64,000 nucleotides of DNA from Streptomyces lichenis (GTDB lineage: Bacteria > Actinomycetota > Actinomycetes > Streptomycetales > Streptomycetaceae). Numbering within the stretch: position 1 is the stretch's first letter; every line of letters starts with the position of its first letter. This document shows positions 34,213 through 43,900 of this stretch, piece after piece. The notes under the pieces were generated by a model. The model did no database searches, was not told the DNA's origin, and saw only the letters and a list, made by a program, of their open reading frames with translations. The position numbers were made by a program, and so were the translations under genes. The stretch covers positions 186,001 through 250,000 of the forward strand of contig NZ_JALPTH010000005.1 in the NCBI RefSeq assembly GCF_023218175.1, written 5' to 3'.

Positions 34213-34533
34213 GTGAACGCCGTCACCACCTCCACCCACCCCGCCGCCCGCGCCGCCGACGCCGAGTGGACCGGCGCCCGCACCGAGGAGGCGTCCCGGG
34301 TGGTCTCCGGCGCCCGGGAGCGCATCGACGCCCTGGACGACCGGATCATCGGCCTCATCCAGGAGCGGATGGCCGTCTCGGCCGTCATTCAGGAGGCCCG
34401 GATCGCCTCCGGCGGCCGCCGGGTGAACCTGGCCCGCGAGACGGAGGTCCTCTCCCACTACCGGGACGCCCTGGGGCGGCGCGGCACCACGCTGGCGATG
34501 ACCGTGCTGGAGCTGTGCCGGGGCACCGTCTGA
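34213..34533 (+). CDS. Chorismate mutase (AroQ class)
   Basis: 106 residues, a single AroQ helical domain converting chorismate to prephenate at the Phe/Tyr branch point. Conserved residues: R in [21 protein letters not shown], Arg/Lys-type positions in [21 protein letters not shown], and the final [12 protein letters not shown] 34213 is chosen because GAGGAG lies 7 nt upstream; ATG 34186 has no ribosome-binding site. It lies behind the Phe/Tyr-rich leader ORF and terminator hairpin, consistent with feedback by aromatic amino acids. Confidence 0.9.
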   Translation: MNAVTTSTHPAARAADAEWTGARTEEASRVVSGARERIDALDDRIIGLIQERMAVSAVIQEARIASGGRRVNLARETEVLSHYRDALGRRGTTLAMTVLELCRGTV

Positions 34534-34777
34534 CCCCTCAGCCGACCCCGGCTGAAAAGTGGCCGGATGTGAGTTCGGAGCCGGTCTCACCCGTCTGGCG
34601 CGTGACCGCCCGGGACCGGCCTTCGTTGGTCGGGGTGTCCGTGTCAGCCAGGGGCGGGCCGCCAGAAACCACGCGTGGCTTCGCTGGGGCGTGTGGCGTA
34701 CCTCCTGGTACGCCGTGGGACCTCGCCTCAGCGTGCGTGACCGGACGGCAGGGGACAGCAGCCCGGTCACCCAAAGA

Positions 34778-34811
34778 GCGGCCGGTTCCAGGGACGCCCG
34801 GAACCGGCCGC
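34778..34811 (+). terminator. Hairpin downstream of chorismate mutase
   Basis: A perfect 12-bp stem GCGGCCGGTTCC/GGAACCGGCCGC with a 10-nt loop, 245 bp after the chorismate mutase stop. It could equally end an unrecognised minus-strand transcript. Confidence 0.55.
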
Positions 34812-35002
34812 ATCGGGTCCCTCCCCGACCCGCACACCCGTCCCGTACACCCCGTCCCACACCAGCTCAGCAGCACCGCAGTCCAGCAGCACCCCGGCCC
34901 CGTCCCCCGGCCGGACCCCCGGAAGCACACCTCCCCGGCGGCGCCACCCCCCGCGCCGCCGCACCGGGCACCGCCGCCGCCCTGTCGCCGGCGCCCGGAC
35001 CC

Positions 35003-35046
35003 GAGGGGCCCGTGGAGCCCGCGAGAGCGGCGCCCACGGGCCCCTC
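35003..35046. other. Long-loop hairpin GAGGGGCCCGTGG / CCACGGGCCCCTC
   Basis: A perfect 13-bp stem with an 18-nt loop in the gene-free gap. No adjacent ORF end explains it; it could be part of a structured RNA. Confidence 0.5.
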
Positions 35047-35186
35047 GGCATGTTCCGGGCCCACTCCACAGCGAGTGTGACGCAGACCACACCGGGTTTC
35101 CCTCGGCGGGTGGGCAACCGTTCACACCACTCACAGGTCATGCATACGACACAAAGGCCACACCCGTGACCACACGCGGGCGGCCG

Positions 35187-35222
35187 GAAGGCGCTGCACT
35201 CGGAGGGGGGTGCAGCGCCTTC
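35187..35222. terminator. Terminator hairpin after the GMC oxidoreductase gene
   Basis: A perfect 13-bp stem GAAGGCGCTGCAC/GTGCAGCGCCTTC, 30 bp beyond the minus-strand GMC gene; on that strand it is the operon terminator. Confidence 0.75.
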
Positions 35223-35251
35223 GTCGTATCCGAGCGGCCTCCGGGACGCTC

Positions 35252-37075
35252 TCAGGCCTTCGGCGGGACGGTCGGGATGCCGAGGAACGGCAACCGCAGC
35301 GCGCCGAAGGCGTCCGCCGGGACGGTGGGCGACACGGGTTCGACCGGCGCGATCCGGGCGTACGCCTCGCCCTGGCGCGGGCGCGGGTCCTCCTCGTCCT
35401 TGTTCGGCCAGAAGGACATGGCCCGCTCGGCCTGCGCGGTGATGGTCAGCGACGGGTTGACGCCGAGGTTGGCGGAGATCGCGGCGCCGTCCACCACGAA
35501 GATCCCGGGGTGCCCGTGGACCCGGTGGTACGGGTCGATGACACCGTCCTCGGCGGTGGCGCCGATCACGCAGCCGCCGAGGAAGTGCGCGGTCAGCGGG
35601 GTGCCCATCAGCTCCCCGACGTTGGAGCCGGCGAAGCCGTTGATCTCCTCGGCGAGCAGGGTGGCGGCCCGGGTGCCCTCGGCGATCTGCTTGGGATTGG
35701 GCGCGCCATGGCCCTGGCGGGCGGTCAGCAGGCCCTTTCCGACCCCGCCCCGCTTGCGGTGGGTGGTCAGCGAGTTGTCCACCGACTGCATCACCAGACC
35801 GATGATCGTCTTCTCCGACCAGCGGTGGTTGGAGAGGGAGCGCACCGTCAGCCAGGGGTGCCGGGCCACGTTCTTCAGCCAGGCGGCCACCCGCCGCTCG
35901 GCGAAGGGCACCTGGAGGATGGAGAGCGAGCCCATCGCGTTGGAGCCCTTGCCGTAGCGGACCGGCTCGATATGGGTGTTCCCGTCCGGGTGGATGGACG
36001 AGGTGATGGCGACGCCCCGGGTGAAGTCGGCCTTCGGGTGGCCGTGGCGCTTGCGGTAGCGGCGGTCGGAGGTCTGCGAGCCGACCAGCGCCTCGGAGTT
36101 GGTACGGGTCAGCTCGCCGAGGCGGTCCGAGATCCGCGGCAGCAGCCCGCGGTCCTTCATGGTGTGCAGCAGGGTCTGGGTGCCGTAGGTGCCGGCGGCG
36201 ACGATCACGTACCGGCTGCGCAGCACCCGCGGGGCGGCCTTGCGGCGGCGCTGGGTGGGCACCACCGAGACGCGGTAGCCGGTGCCCGAGGGGTCCTCGG
36301 TGACGGCGGTGACGGTGGTCATCGGGTGGATGACCGCACCGGCCCGCTCGGCGAGGTGGAGGTAGTTCTCGGTGAGGTTGTTCTTGGCGCCGTGCCGGCA
36401 GCCGGTCATGCACTCGCCGCACTCGGTGCAGGCCCGGCGGGCGGGACCGGCGCCGCCGAAGTACGGGTCGGGGACCTCCCGGCCGGGCCGCGCCTTCACG
36501 CCCTCGGCACCGTCCGCGTCCTTGCCGTCGCCGAAGAAGACGCCGACCGGGGCCAGATGGAAGGTGTCGCCCACGCCCATCGCCTCGGCGGCCGCCTTGA
36601 GGTGGACGTCGGAGGGCGTCATCGTCGGGTTGAGCCGCACCCCCAGCATCCGCTTGGCCTGGTCGTAGTACGGGGCCAGCTCCTCCTGCCAGTCGGTGAT
36701 GGACGCCCACTGCCGGTCCTGGAAGAAAGCCGGCGGCGGTACGTAGAGGGTGTTGGCGTAGTTGAGCGAGCCGCCGCCGACCCCGGCTCCGGCCAGCACC
36801 ATCACATTGCCCAGCAGATGGACCCGCTGGAGCCCGTACAGCCCGAGGGCCGGGGCCCACAGGTAGTTGCGCAGGTCCCAGGAGGTCCGGGGCAGGGTGG
36901 CGGGCGTGAAGCGGCGGCCGGCCTCCAGGACGCCGACGCGGTAGCCCTTCTCGGTCAGCCGGAGAGCCGAGACCGAGCCGCCGAAACCCGAGCCGACGAC
37001 GAGGACGTCGTAGTCGTCACCGGCTTCCTGGTCGCCGGTGTCTTCCTGGTCGCGGGCAGGGGTGACCTGAGGCAT
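35252..37075 (-). CDS. GMC-family oxidoreductase, cholesterol-oxidase-like
   Basis: 607 residues. The FAD dinucleotide fold is DYDVLVVGSGFGGSVSALRLTEKGY (residues 22-46), the second FAD segment AGAGVGGGSLNYANTLY. A cysteine cluster CTECGECMTGCRHGAKN near 215-231 is typical of the ChoD-like subgroup. The C-terminal catalytic region is LTAHFLGGCVIG...HPGIFVVDGAAISANLGVNPSLTITA. By family it oxidises an alcohol, possibly a sterol hydroxyl; no signal peptide is seen. It is followed in the operon order by the aldehyde dehydrogenase gene lying 57 bp upstream on the same strand, suggesting sequential alcohol/aldehyde oxidation. Confidence 0.88.
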   Translation of the reverse strand: MPQVTPARDQEDTGDQEAGDDYDVLVVGSGFGGSVSALRLTEKGYRVGVLEAGRRFTPATLPRTSWDLRNYLWAPALGLYGLQRVHLLGNVMVLAGAGVGGGSLNYANTLYVPPPAFFQDRQWASITDWQEELAPYYDQAKRMLGVRLNPTMTPSDVHLKAAAEAMGVGDTFHLAPVGVFFGDGKDADGAEGVKARPGREVPDPYFGGAGPARRACTECGECMTGCRHGAKNNLTENYLHLAERAGAVIHPMTTVTAVTEDPSGTGYRVSVVPTQRRRKAAPRVLRSRYVIVAAGTYGTQTLLHTMKDRGLLPRISDRLGELTRTNSEALVGSQTSDRRYRKRHGHPKADFTRGVAITSSIHPDGNTHIEPVRYGKGSNAMGSLSILQVPFAERRVAAWLKNVARHPWLTVRSLSNHRWSEKTIIGLVMQSVDNSLTTHRKRGGVGKGLLTARQGHGAPNPKQIAEGTRAATLLAEEINGFAGSNVGELMGTPLTAHFLGGCVIGATAEDGVIDPYHRVHGHPGIFVVDGAAISANLGVNPSLTITAQAERAMSFWPNKDEEDPRPRQGEAYARIAPVEPVSPTVPADAFGALRLPFLGIPTVPPKA

Positions 37076-37132
37076 GGCGCTCCTCGTACCGGAGGGAGTG
37101 AAGGGGAGGGAGAGAAGGGGGAGGGGTGGGGG

Positions 37133-38800
37133 TCAGCGGAAGCGGAGGGCCTTCATCACCCGCAGTCCGCGGGTCATCAGGGCCGCGTACGCCTCGTCGT
37201 CCATACCGAAGGCCGGGGCGAGCGGGAGCAGCCGCTGCTGTGCCACGGTCTGGGCCTCGGTGTACTTGAGGATGCCCTCGGAGCCGTGCCGGCGGCCGAG
37301 GCCGGAGTCCTTCATTCCGCCCATCGGCGACTGGACGCTGCCGTAGGCGGGCGCGTACCCCTCGTTGATGTTGACCGTGCCGGTGCGCAGCCGGGCGGCG
37401 ATGGTGTGGCCGCGGGCCGAGTCGCGGGTCCAGACGGAGGCGTTGAGCCCGTACGCGGTGGCGTTGGCGCGCTCGACGACCTCGTCCTCGTCGCGGAAGC
37501 GGTAGACGGAGACGACCGGGCCGAAGGTCTCCTCGGAGCAGACGGCCATCGGCTCCTGGACGCCGTCCAGGATGGTCGGCTCGTAGAACAGCGGGCCGAT
37601 GTCGGGGCGGGCGGTGCCGCCGGCGACGAGTACGGCGCCCTTGGCGACGGCCTCCTCGACGTGCCGGTTGACGGTCTCCAGCTGGCGCTCGCCGACCAGT
37701 GAGCCCATGTCCGCCCCGTACGCCAGGGAGTTGCCGAGCCGCATGGCCCTGGTCCGGGCGGCGAACCGCTCCACGAAGTCGTCGGCGACGGACTCGTGGA
37801 CGTACAGCCGCTCGATGGAGATGCAGAGCTGACCGGCGGAGGAGAAGCAGGCGCGCACGGCGCCCGCCGCGGCCTTCTCGACGTCGGCGTCGTGCAGGAC
37901 CAGCATGGCGTTCTTGCCGCCGAGTTCGAGCGATACGCCGACCAGCCGGGCGGCGGCGCCCTGGGCGACCTCGCGGCCGGTGCGGGTGGAGCCGGTGAAC
38001 GAGACGTAGTCCGCGTGCCGGACCACCTCGGGCCCGACCACCGGGCCCTCGCCCAGCACGACCTGGAACACCTCCTCCGGCAGCCCGGCCTCGATCAGCA
38101 GCTCACGCGCCCACAAGGCGGTCAGCGCGGTCTCGGTGTCCGGCTTCATGACGACCGCGTTGCCGGCGACGAAGGCGGGCAGGGCGTCGCCGACGGACAG
38201 CTCCAGCGGGTAGTTCCAGGGGGCGATCTGGCCCACCACCCCGCGCGGCTGGCGCAGTTCGGTCACCTTGGTGAGGGTGGGCAGCACCCCGGTGTGGCGG
38301 CGGGGCCTGAGGTACGCGGCGGCCCGGCGGCCGTAGTGGCGGGCGGCCACGGCGACGGCCTGGATCTCCTCATGGGCGTGCAGCCGGGCCTTGCCGGTCT
38401 CCAGCTGGACCAGGTCCAGGCCCTCGGCCTGCCGCTGGAGGACCAGGTCGTGGAAGCGGAGCAGCACCGCGGCACGGTCCCGCACTGGCGTGGCCGCCCA
38501 CACCCGCTGGGCGGTGCGGGCCCGGTCGAAGGCCTCCGCGACGTCCTCGGGGGTGGACTCGGGCAGCTCGGCCAGCCGCTCCCCGGTGAACGGGGTGTGG
38601 TTGGCGGTACGTCCGGAGCCGACGACCCCGCGGGTGAGCCGGGCGACCAGATCGGGGGTGACCACGTCGGCGGCGGTGCGCGCCCCGGCCGGTGCCGGGG
38701 CGACCGGGTTGGTCCCACCGCCCGGCCCCTGGGCCGCCTGGCCCGGCCCGGTGGCCGTCGCGCCCGCCCGGGCGCCCTTCGCGGCAGTCGTGTCCGTCAT
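37133..38800 (-). CDS. gabD2: Succinate-semialdehyde dehydrogenase (NADP+-type)
   Basis: 555 residues, aldehyde dehydrogenase superfamily. The catalytic Cys is in CFSSAGQLCISIER, the general-base Glu in SLELGGKNAML, and cofactor loops in GQIAPWNYPLELSV and FTGSTRTGREVA. The sequence pattern matches actinobacterial GabD2. The first ~50 residues are a Gly/Ala/Pro-rich tail. Start ATG 38800. It probably oxidises succinic semialdehyde to succinate, feeding the TCA cycle, and shares a transcript with the GMC oxidoreductase. Confidence 0.9.
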   Translation of the reverse strand: MTDTTAAKGARAGATATGPGQAAQGPGGGTNPVAPAPAGARTAADVVTPDLVARLTRGVVGSGRTANHTPFTGERLAELPESTPEDVAEAFDRARTAQRVWAATPVRDRAAVLLRFHDLVLQRQAEGLDLVQLETGKARLHAHEEIQAVAVAARHYGRRAAAYLRPRRHTGVLPTLTKVTELRQPRGVVGQIAPWNYPLELSVGDALPAFVAGNAVVMKPDTETALTALWARELLIEAGLPEEVFQVVLGEGPVVGPEVVRHADYVSFTGSTRTGREVAQGAAARLVGVSLELGGKNAMLVLHDADVEKAAAGAVRACFSSAGQLCISIERLYVHESVADDFVERFAARTRAMRLGNSLAYGADMGSLVGERQLETVNRHVEEAVAKGAVLVAGGTARPDIGPLFYEPTILDGVQEPMAVCSEETFGPVVSVYRFRDEDEVVERANATAYGLNASVWTRDSARGHTIAARLRTGTVNINEGYAPAYGSVQSPMGGMKDSGLGRRHGSEGILKYTEAQTVAQQRLLPLAPAFGMDDEAYAALMTRGLRVMKALRFR

Positions 38801-38903
38801 GGGGCCGAGGGTATGCCGGAAGGCGGCACTTCGGTACCCGCCGGTAACAGCTTTTCACCGACCGCCCCCACCCCGCCAGCGTTCACTGGCACATAAGGCC
38901 TGA

Positions 38904-40457
38904 TCAGGGGCGTTGGGGCGGCTTGACGGTGTGGGGGACGTCTTGGCCCGTCCGCGGGCGCCAGGGCGGGGTGGACGGCTCGGGGGCGGGTGAGGTGGTG
39001 GCCGTACGCCGGTCCCCGCCCCCGCCCTCCCCGTCATGGCCCCGCAGCAGCAGGACTCCCGCGGCCCCCAGCCCGGCCAGGGCCACCAGCAGCGCGGCGG
39101 CGATCAGCGGCGCCCGGACCGGGATACGGGGGTGGGGCCGCCCGAAGGGATCCCGGAAGGGGCGGCGGGCGGCGGCCCCGTGCGGGGATCCGCCGATGGC
39201 GGAGGGCCACGGTCCGGGCCCGGAGCGGGACCTGGGCCCCGAAGGGCCGGGCCGTCGGCGTACGGGCCGGGCGGGCGGCGCCGCGTCCCACGGACCCGGA
39301 CGGGCGGGGTCGGGACGGGAGGGGCCGCGGCGGTGCTCACCGTGGGCGGGGTGGCCGTGCCCGGAGGGCCCGTGGAGGGACGAGTCCGGCGGCACCGCGT
39401 CGGCGCGGTCGTGCGGCGGCGCCCCCTCGAACGCACCGCCCTCGGACCCACCACCCTGGGACGCACCACCCTCCGGCGAATCCCCCTCCGGAGGACCCCC
39501 CTGCGGCGGAAGGCCTTCCGGCCGACCACCGTCCGGCACGGCGCCCTCCAGCGGGGAGCCTTCGGCGCCGGTTGCCAGGGTGCCGAGCGGCAGGGTGCCG
39601 CCCGGCAGGCGGTACCCGGGCGCCTCGCCCGCGCCCTCCGCGTACGACCGCAGCAGCCGCTCGGCCTCCGCGCCGCCCATCCGGCGGTCCGGATCGCGCT
39701 GGAGCAGCCCGCGCACCACCGGCAGCAGCGGTCCGGCCGCCGCGGGTGGGCGGATGTCCTCCTCGACCACCGCGTGCAGCACCCCGCCCAGCGAGTCCCG
39801 GTGGAACGGCGACTGGCCGGTCAGCGCCGCGCACAGCAGCGCGCCCAGCGACCACAGATCGCTGGCCGGCCCGGCCTGGGCGCCCCGCATCCGCTCCGGA
39901 GCGGTGTACTCGGGCGAACCGACGAACATCCCCACCTCGGTGATCGTGGTGGACCCGGCGAGCTGGGCGATGCCGAAGTCGGTGAGCACCACCCGGCCGG
40001 TGCCCTCCTCCAGCAGGACGTTGGCCGGCTTCAGATCGCGGTGCAGCACCCCGAGGGCATGCGCGGCGCGCAGGGCGCTCAGCAGCGCGAGCCCCAGCCG
40101 GGCCGCCTCCCTCGGGGCGAGCGGGCCGCGCCGTGCCAGCCGCCGGGCCAGCGAACCGCCCTCCACCAGTTCCATCACGATGTACGGGACGCTGTCCTCC
40201 TCCACCACATCGTGGACGCAGACGATATGGGGGTGGTGGACCCGGGCGATGGCGCGGGCCTCCCGCAGCGAGGAGGAAGCGGCGGCGCCCGGGTCCGCGT
40301 CGAGCTGGAGCTCGTCCAGATGAAGCTCCTTCACGGCGACGCGCCGGCCGAGCAGTTCGTCGTACGCCCGCCAGACCGTGCCCATTCCACCGCGCCCGAG
40401 GCGCGCCTCCAGCCGGTAACGTCCGGCGATCCGCCGCTGCTGCCGAGGTCCGGACAC
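38904..40457 (-). CDS. PknB-type Ser/Thr protein kinase with single TM
   Basis: 517 residues. The intact kinase domain has the glycine loop LGRGGMGTVW, ATP Lys in VAVKEL, HRDLKPANVLL, TDFGIAQ, and SPEYTAPER. After residue ~275 comes a proline/glycine linker with near-repeats of EGGxxQGG, then TM helix PLIAAALLVALAGLGAAGVLLL near 465 and a short external tail of ~40 residues rich in Thr/Pro. GTG 40457 follows AGAGGGG. It is the last of three consecutive kinase-family genes on this strand. Its lack of a large sensor domain distinguishes it from its two neighbours. Confidence 0.93.
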   Translation of the reverse strand: MSGPRQQRRIAGRYRLEARLGRGGMGTVWRAYDELLGRRVAVKELHLDELQLDADPGAAASSSLREARAIARVHHPHIVCVHDVVEEDSVPYIVMELVEGGSLARRLARRGPLAPREAARLGLALLSALRAAHALGVLHRDLKPANVLLEEGTGRVVLTDFGIAQLAGSTTITEVGMFVGSPEYTAPERMRGAQAGPASDLWSLGALLCAALTGQSPFHRDSLGGVLHAVVEEDIRPPAAAGPLLPVVRGLLQRDPDRRMGGAEAERLLRSYAEGAGEAPGYRLPGGTLPLGTLATGAEGSPLEGAVPDGGRPEGLPPQGGPPEGDSPEGGASQGGGSEGGAFEGAPPHDRADAVPPDSSLHGPSGHGHPAHGEHRRGPSRPDPARPGPWDAAPPARPVRRRPGPSGPRSRSGPGPWPSAIGGSPHGAAARRPFRDPFGRPHPRIPVRAPLIAAALLVALAGLGAAGVLLLRGHDGEGGGGDRRTATTSPAPEPSTPPWRPRTGQDVPHTVKPPQRP

Positions 40458-40533
40458 GGCACATCCCCTCTGCTCGCGTCCGCCACCGGGCCCCCGGAAA
40501 ATGTCCGGAACAGGTCCAGGACAGCTCCCGGGC

Positions 40534-40647
40534 AGGCCCGGAACGGCTCCGAAACGTATCCGGAACGGATCCCGGTGAGGTCCGGAACGGCCCCGAAACG
40601 GCTCCGGGTCGGGTCCGGGCCGGGTCGGGAACGGATCCGGGGACCCT
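40534..40647. repeat. 22-bp tandem repeat, five copies
   Basis: CCGGAACGGMTCCGAAAC-like units start every 22 bp (40538, 40560, 40582, 40604, 40626) upstream of the kinase gene. A degenerate copy lies at 40504. The 40458-40941 gap has no gene that I can support. Confidence 0.75.
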
Positions 40648-40941
40648 CTCCGTGCGGCCCGCGGGCCCGCGCCCCGCCCGCCCCCGGGTGGGGTTACGCG
40701 GACGGCCTTCAGGTGAGCGACGAACAACGTGTACGGGTGCGGTGGGCCCGCCGTTCCCGCGCCGGACCGGTCGAGAGAGCCGGAGGCCGCCGGACGGACA
40801 CCCGCCGGAGCGACCCGGGCGGCTCCCCCGTCCCCGTACCCGCACGGGATCACGCCGACACCGGGGGCACCCCAGCGCATCCGCCCGAATGGCGCGAACC
40901 CGACGGTCGCGCGCCGGGCCCTCCGGGCCGGACGGCGGCCG

Positions 40942-43900
40942 TCAGCGGGTGGAGCGGTAGGCGGTGACGGCCTGCTGGTAGATCTCGGACACCTTGTCGC
41001 GCTGGCTCTCCGGGCCGATCACCTGCACCACGTGGTAGCGCTCGCCGACGATGAGCGCCAGATTGCGCACGTACACCTCGCGACCGCTACCGTCGGTCCA
41101 GGTGAACTGGCCCTCCGCGGTGGCCTGGCGGCCCACGTCCACCCGGCGCAGGCCGGTGGCGGTCGCCCAGGTGGAGTCCCGCCAGGGCTGGAGCTCGCGC
41201 TCCCGGGTGCGCTGGTACTCCAGCGGATCGCCGCCGGCCGACTGCACGGTGTCGCGGCCGGGGACGACGATCAGGGTGAAGTCCCCGCCGGTGTAGCGGA
41301 CCTGGCCGGCGTCGTTGATCGGGCTGCGCTGCCAGCTCTTGTCCACCCCGATCCGGAAGCCCTCGGCGTCGTCGCGGACCGCGTAGCCGTCGGCGAGTTC
41401 GGGGCCGCCGCCGGGCGGGACGGTGTTGGTGGAGGGCGCCTGGCCGCCGTCGGTGGACGGGTCGGCCGGGGCCGGGTCACCGCCCGGGCCCGGCGCGGTC
41501 GCGGAGCCGGAGGCTGAAACGGAGGGGGAGGGTCCGGGGGTGGGCGGGGCGGCGGACTGCCCGTTGCCGCTGTTCTCGGTCTGCCCCGCCCTGGGCATGA
41601 ACGCCACCGCGTACGCGATGGCCGCGGCCAGCAGCAGCAGGACGAGCAGCAGCAGAAGGCGGCCGAGCGAGCGGGGGCTGCCGCCGCCGCTCGCGGCCTT
41701 GTCCGGCCGGCGCTCCCGAGCGGGGCGCGGCAGGGGCGCGGTGGTCTCGACGGGTGCGGCGGCCGCCGTCCGGGAGGCGGCCCGGGCCTTGCGGTGGGCG
41801 CCCGCCTGGGCCCGGCCCGCCCGCCTCCGCCGCACCAGCTCGCCCCGGCGGCGTACCACCGGCAGCCGGCCGGCGTCGACGGACGGCATCGGTACGAGAT
41901 GGGCCCCGGCCTCCGGTTCGGGCGCCGAGCGGACGAGCGAGCGCAACCAGCCGCGCAGCTCCTCCACATCGGGCCGCTCGGTGGCGTCCTGGCGCAGCAG
42001 CGACTCGACCACCGGGCGCAGCGGGCCGCACTCCTCGGCGAACGCGGGCGGCTCGGAGCAGACCATCTGCACCAGCTCGGCGGCGTTCTCCTCCGGGTAG
42101 GGGGCGTGCCCCTGGACCGCGCGGTAGAGCAGGGCGCCGAGCGCCCAGAGGTCGGTGGAGGGCCCGACCGGCGGGGCCAGCTGCCAGGTGCCGTGCACCG
42201 GTCCGGCCTGTTCGGGCGCCCAGCGCTCGGTGACCGGGCCGACCACCGCGATCCGGGTCTGTCGGGCGCGCTCGGCGGCCAGCGGGGTCTCCGGGCCGCG
42301 GTAGCGGGGCGGGGCCGCCGGTCCGTCCCCGTGGGGAGAGTCCGGAGACGGCTCCCGGGCGGCGGCGGTACGGGAGGAGGCCGCGGCGGCCGGTACGGGC
42401 AGCCGGGGCTGCTCCCGCCGGGCGTCGGCCCGCAGCGCGTCCCGGGTGCCGTACGGGGAGCGGCTCTGGCCGGATGACCCGGACGGCTTGTAGCGGTCGT
42501 ACGGGGAGCGGCCGCCGCCCGCGGGCACGGATCCGCCGCGTCCGGTGCCGCCGGGGCCGTCGTTCCAGACTCCGGCCAGATGGGCGCGCCGGGGCGGCTC
42601 CTGCTCCGGGCCGGGCCCCTCGTCCGGCTGCCGGTAGGGCCGGGCCCCATAGGGCTCGTCCCCGTAGCCCTCCGCCCCGTACGGCCGGGTCCCGTAAGCC
42701 GGGTCCTGGCCTTCGTCCTCGTCGTCGTCCTCGTCATCGGCGAGCGCGGGGTCATGGGACCACCACCGCGGTTCCGCGTCCCCGGCCCCAGCGGCGTAAG
42801 GCGGAGTGCCGCTGGGTGGCAGGGCGCGTGCGCCGGTGTCCTCCGGGGCGGGCGGAAGCGAGAGCGAGGCCCGGGCCTCGGCCGCGCGGGCGGCGGCCCG
42901 GGTACCGGCGCTGTAGGCGGCGATGGCGCCGGCCCGGGAGGCCCGGGCGTCCGGCACCACGGGTGGCGGCACCGGCTCGCCCGGCGGCTGGTCCGGCCGC
43001 TCCCCCGGCCGGGGCACCGGCTCGGCGCCGCGACTCTGCGGCAGCGCCGGCTCGTAGCCCGGGGCGAGCGCGGGCAGCGCGGGCGCGGCGGAGGCGTCCA
43101 CCTCGTCGTAACCGCCGCGGTCCCCGTAGCGGTACCCGTACGCGTACTGCCGCTGGTGGCCGCCCGCGCCGCCGGACGCCTCCGGCGGGGAGCCCGGGGC
43201 CTCCTCGTCGTAGCCCTCATCCCCCTCAGCGGCGATCGGGCCGTCGTCACCGTCCGTCCCGCCCTGGTACTCCGCGCCGTCCGCGAAATCCTCGTAGCCC
43301 TCGTAGCCCTCGTCGTTCTGGTCGTCCTGGTCGGGCAGGGGGTCGTAGCCGCAGAGCGCCTCCTCGGCGGCGCCCGCGGCGAGCCCGGTGAGCACCACCC
43401 GGCCGTCGTCGCAGACCAGCACCGTCTGGGCGGTGACATTGCGGTGCGTCCAGCCGTGGGCGTGCAGCGCGCGGAGCGCGGTGAGCACCTCGGAGCCGAT
43501 CTCGGCGGCGCGGTAGGGGGTGAGCGGCTGCTGGTCGAGCAGCGAGGCCAGGGAGCGGGCGGCCACCAGTTCGCTCACTATCCACAGCGAGCCCCCCTCG
43601 GCGAACACGTCGAAGACCTGGTCGAGCCGGGGGTGGTCGGGGATCTGGGCGGCGGCCTGCGCGGCCTCGACGGCCCGGCGCACAAAGGGGTCGGTGGGGC
43701 GGCGGACCGCCTGGTCCGGACGGGGGGCGGACGGGCCGCGGTCCGGACGGCGGGTGCCCGGCTCGTCGGCGTCCAGCACCTCCGCGTCCACGATCTCCGG
43801 CAGCGGGAGCCGGCGGATCATCACTTCCTGGCCGCTGTAGGTGTCGAAGGCGCGCGTGGCGACGGGCTCCTGCTCGTACCCGTACTCGTCCTGGGGTGGC

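Larger units (their letters stand above)
34534..35251. other. 718-bp gap with hairpins and no convincing gene
   Basis: Several open frames cross this gap on both strands, but they are Pro/Arg-rich or, for the best minus-strand candidate (ending 34767), show third-position G+C of only about 78% over the part I read, well below neighbours. It contains three perfect or near-perfect hairpins listed separately and an A+T-richer patch near 35140 that could be a promoter. A small RNA is possible but unproven. Confidence 0.5.

Noticed and set aside
34559..35134. Open frames in the gap after chorismate mutase
   Set aside because: Compositions are Pro/Arg-rich, third-position G+C is lower than in real neighbours, and the frames run through hairpins; no family resemblance.
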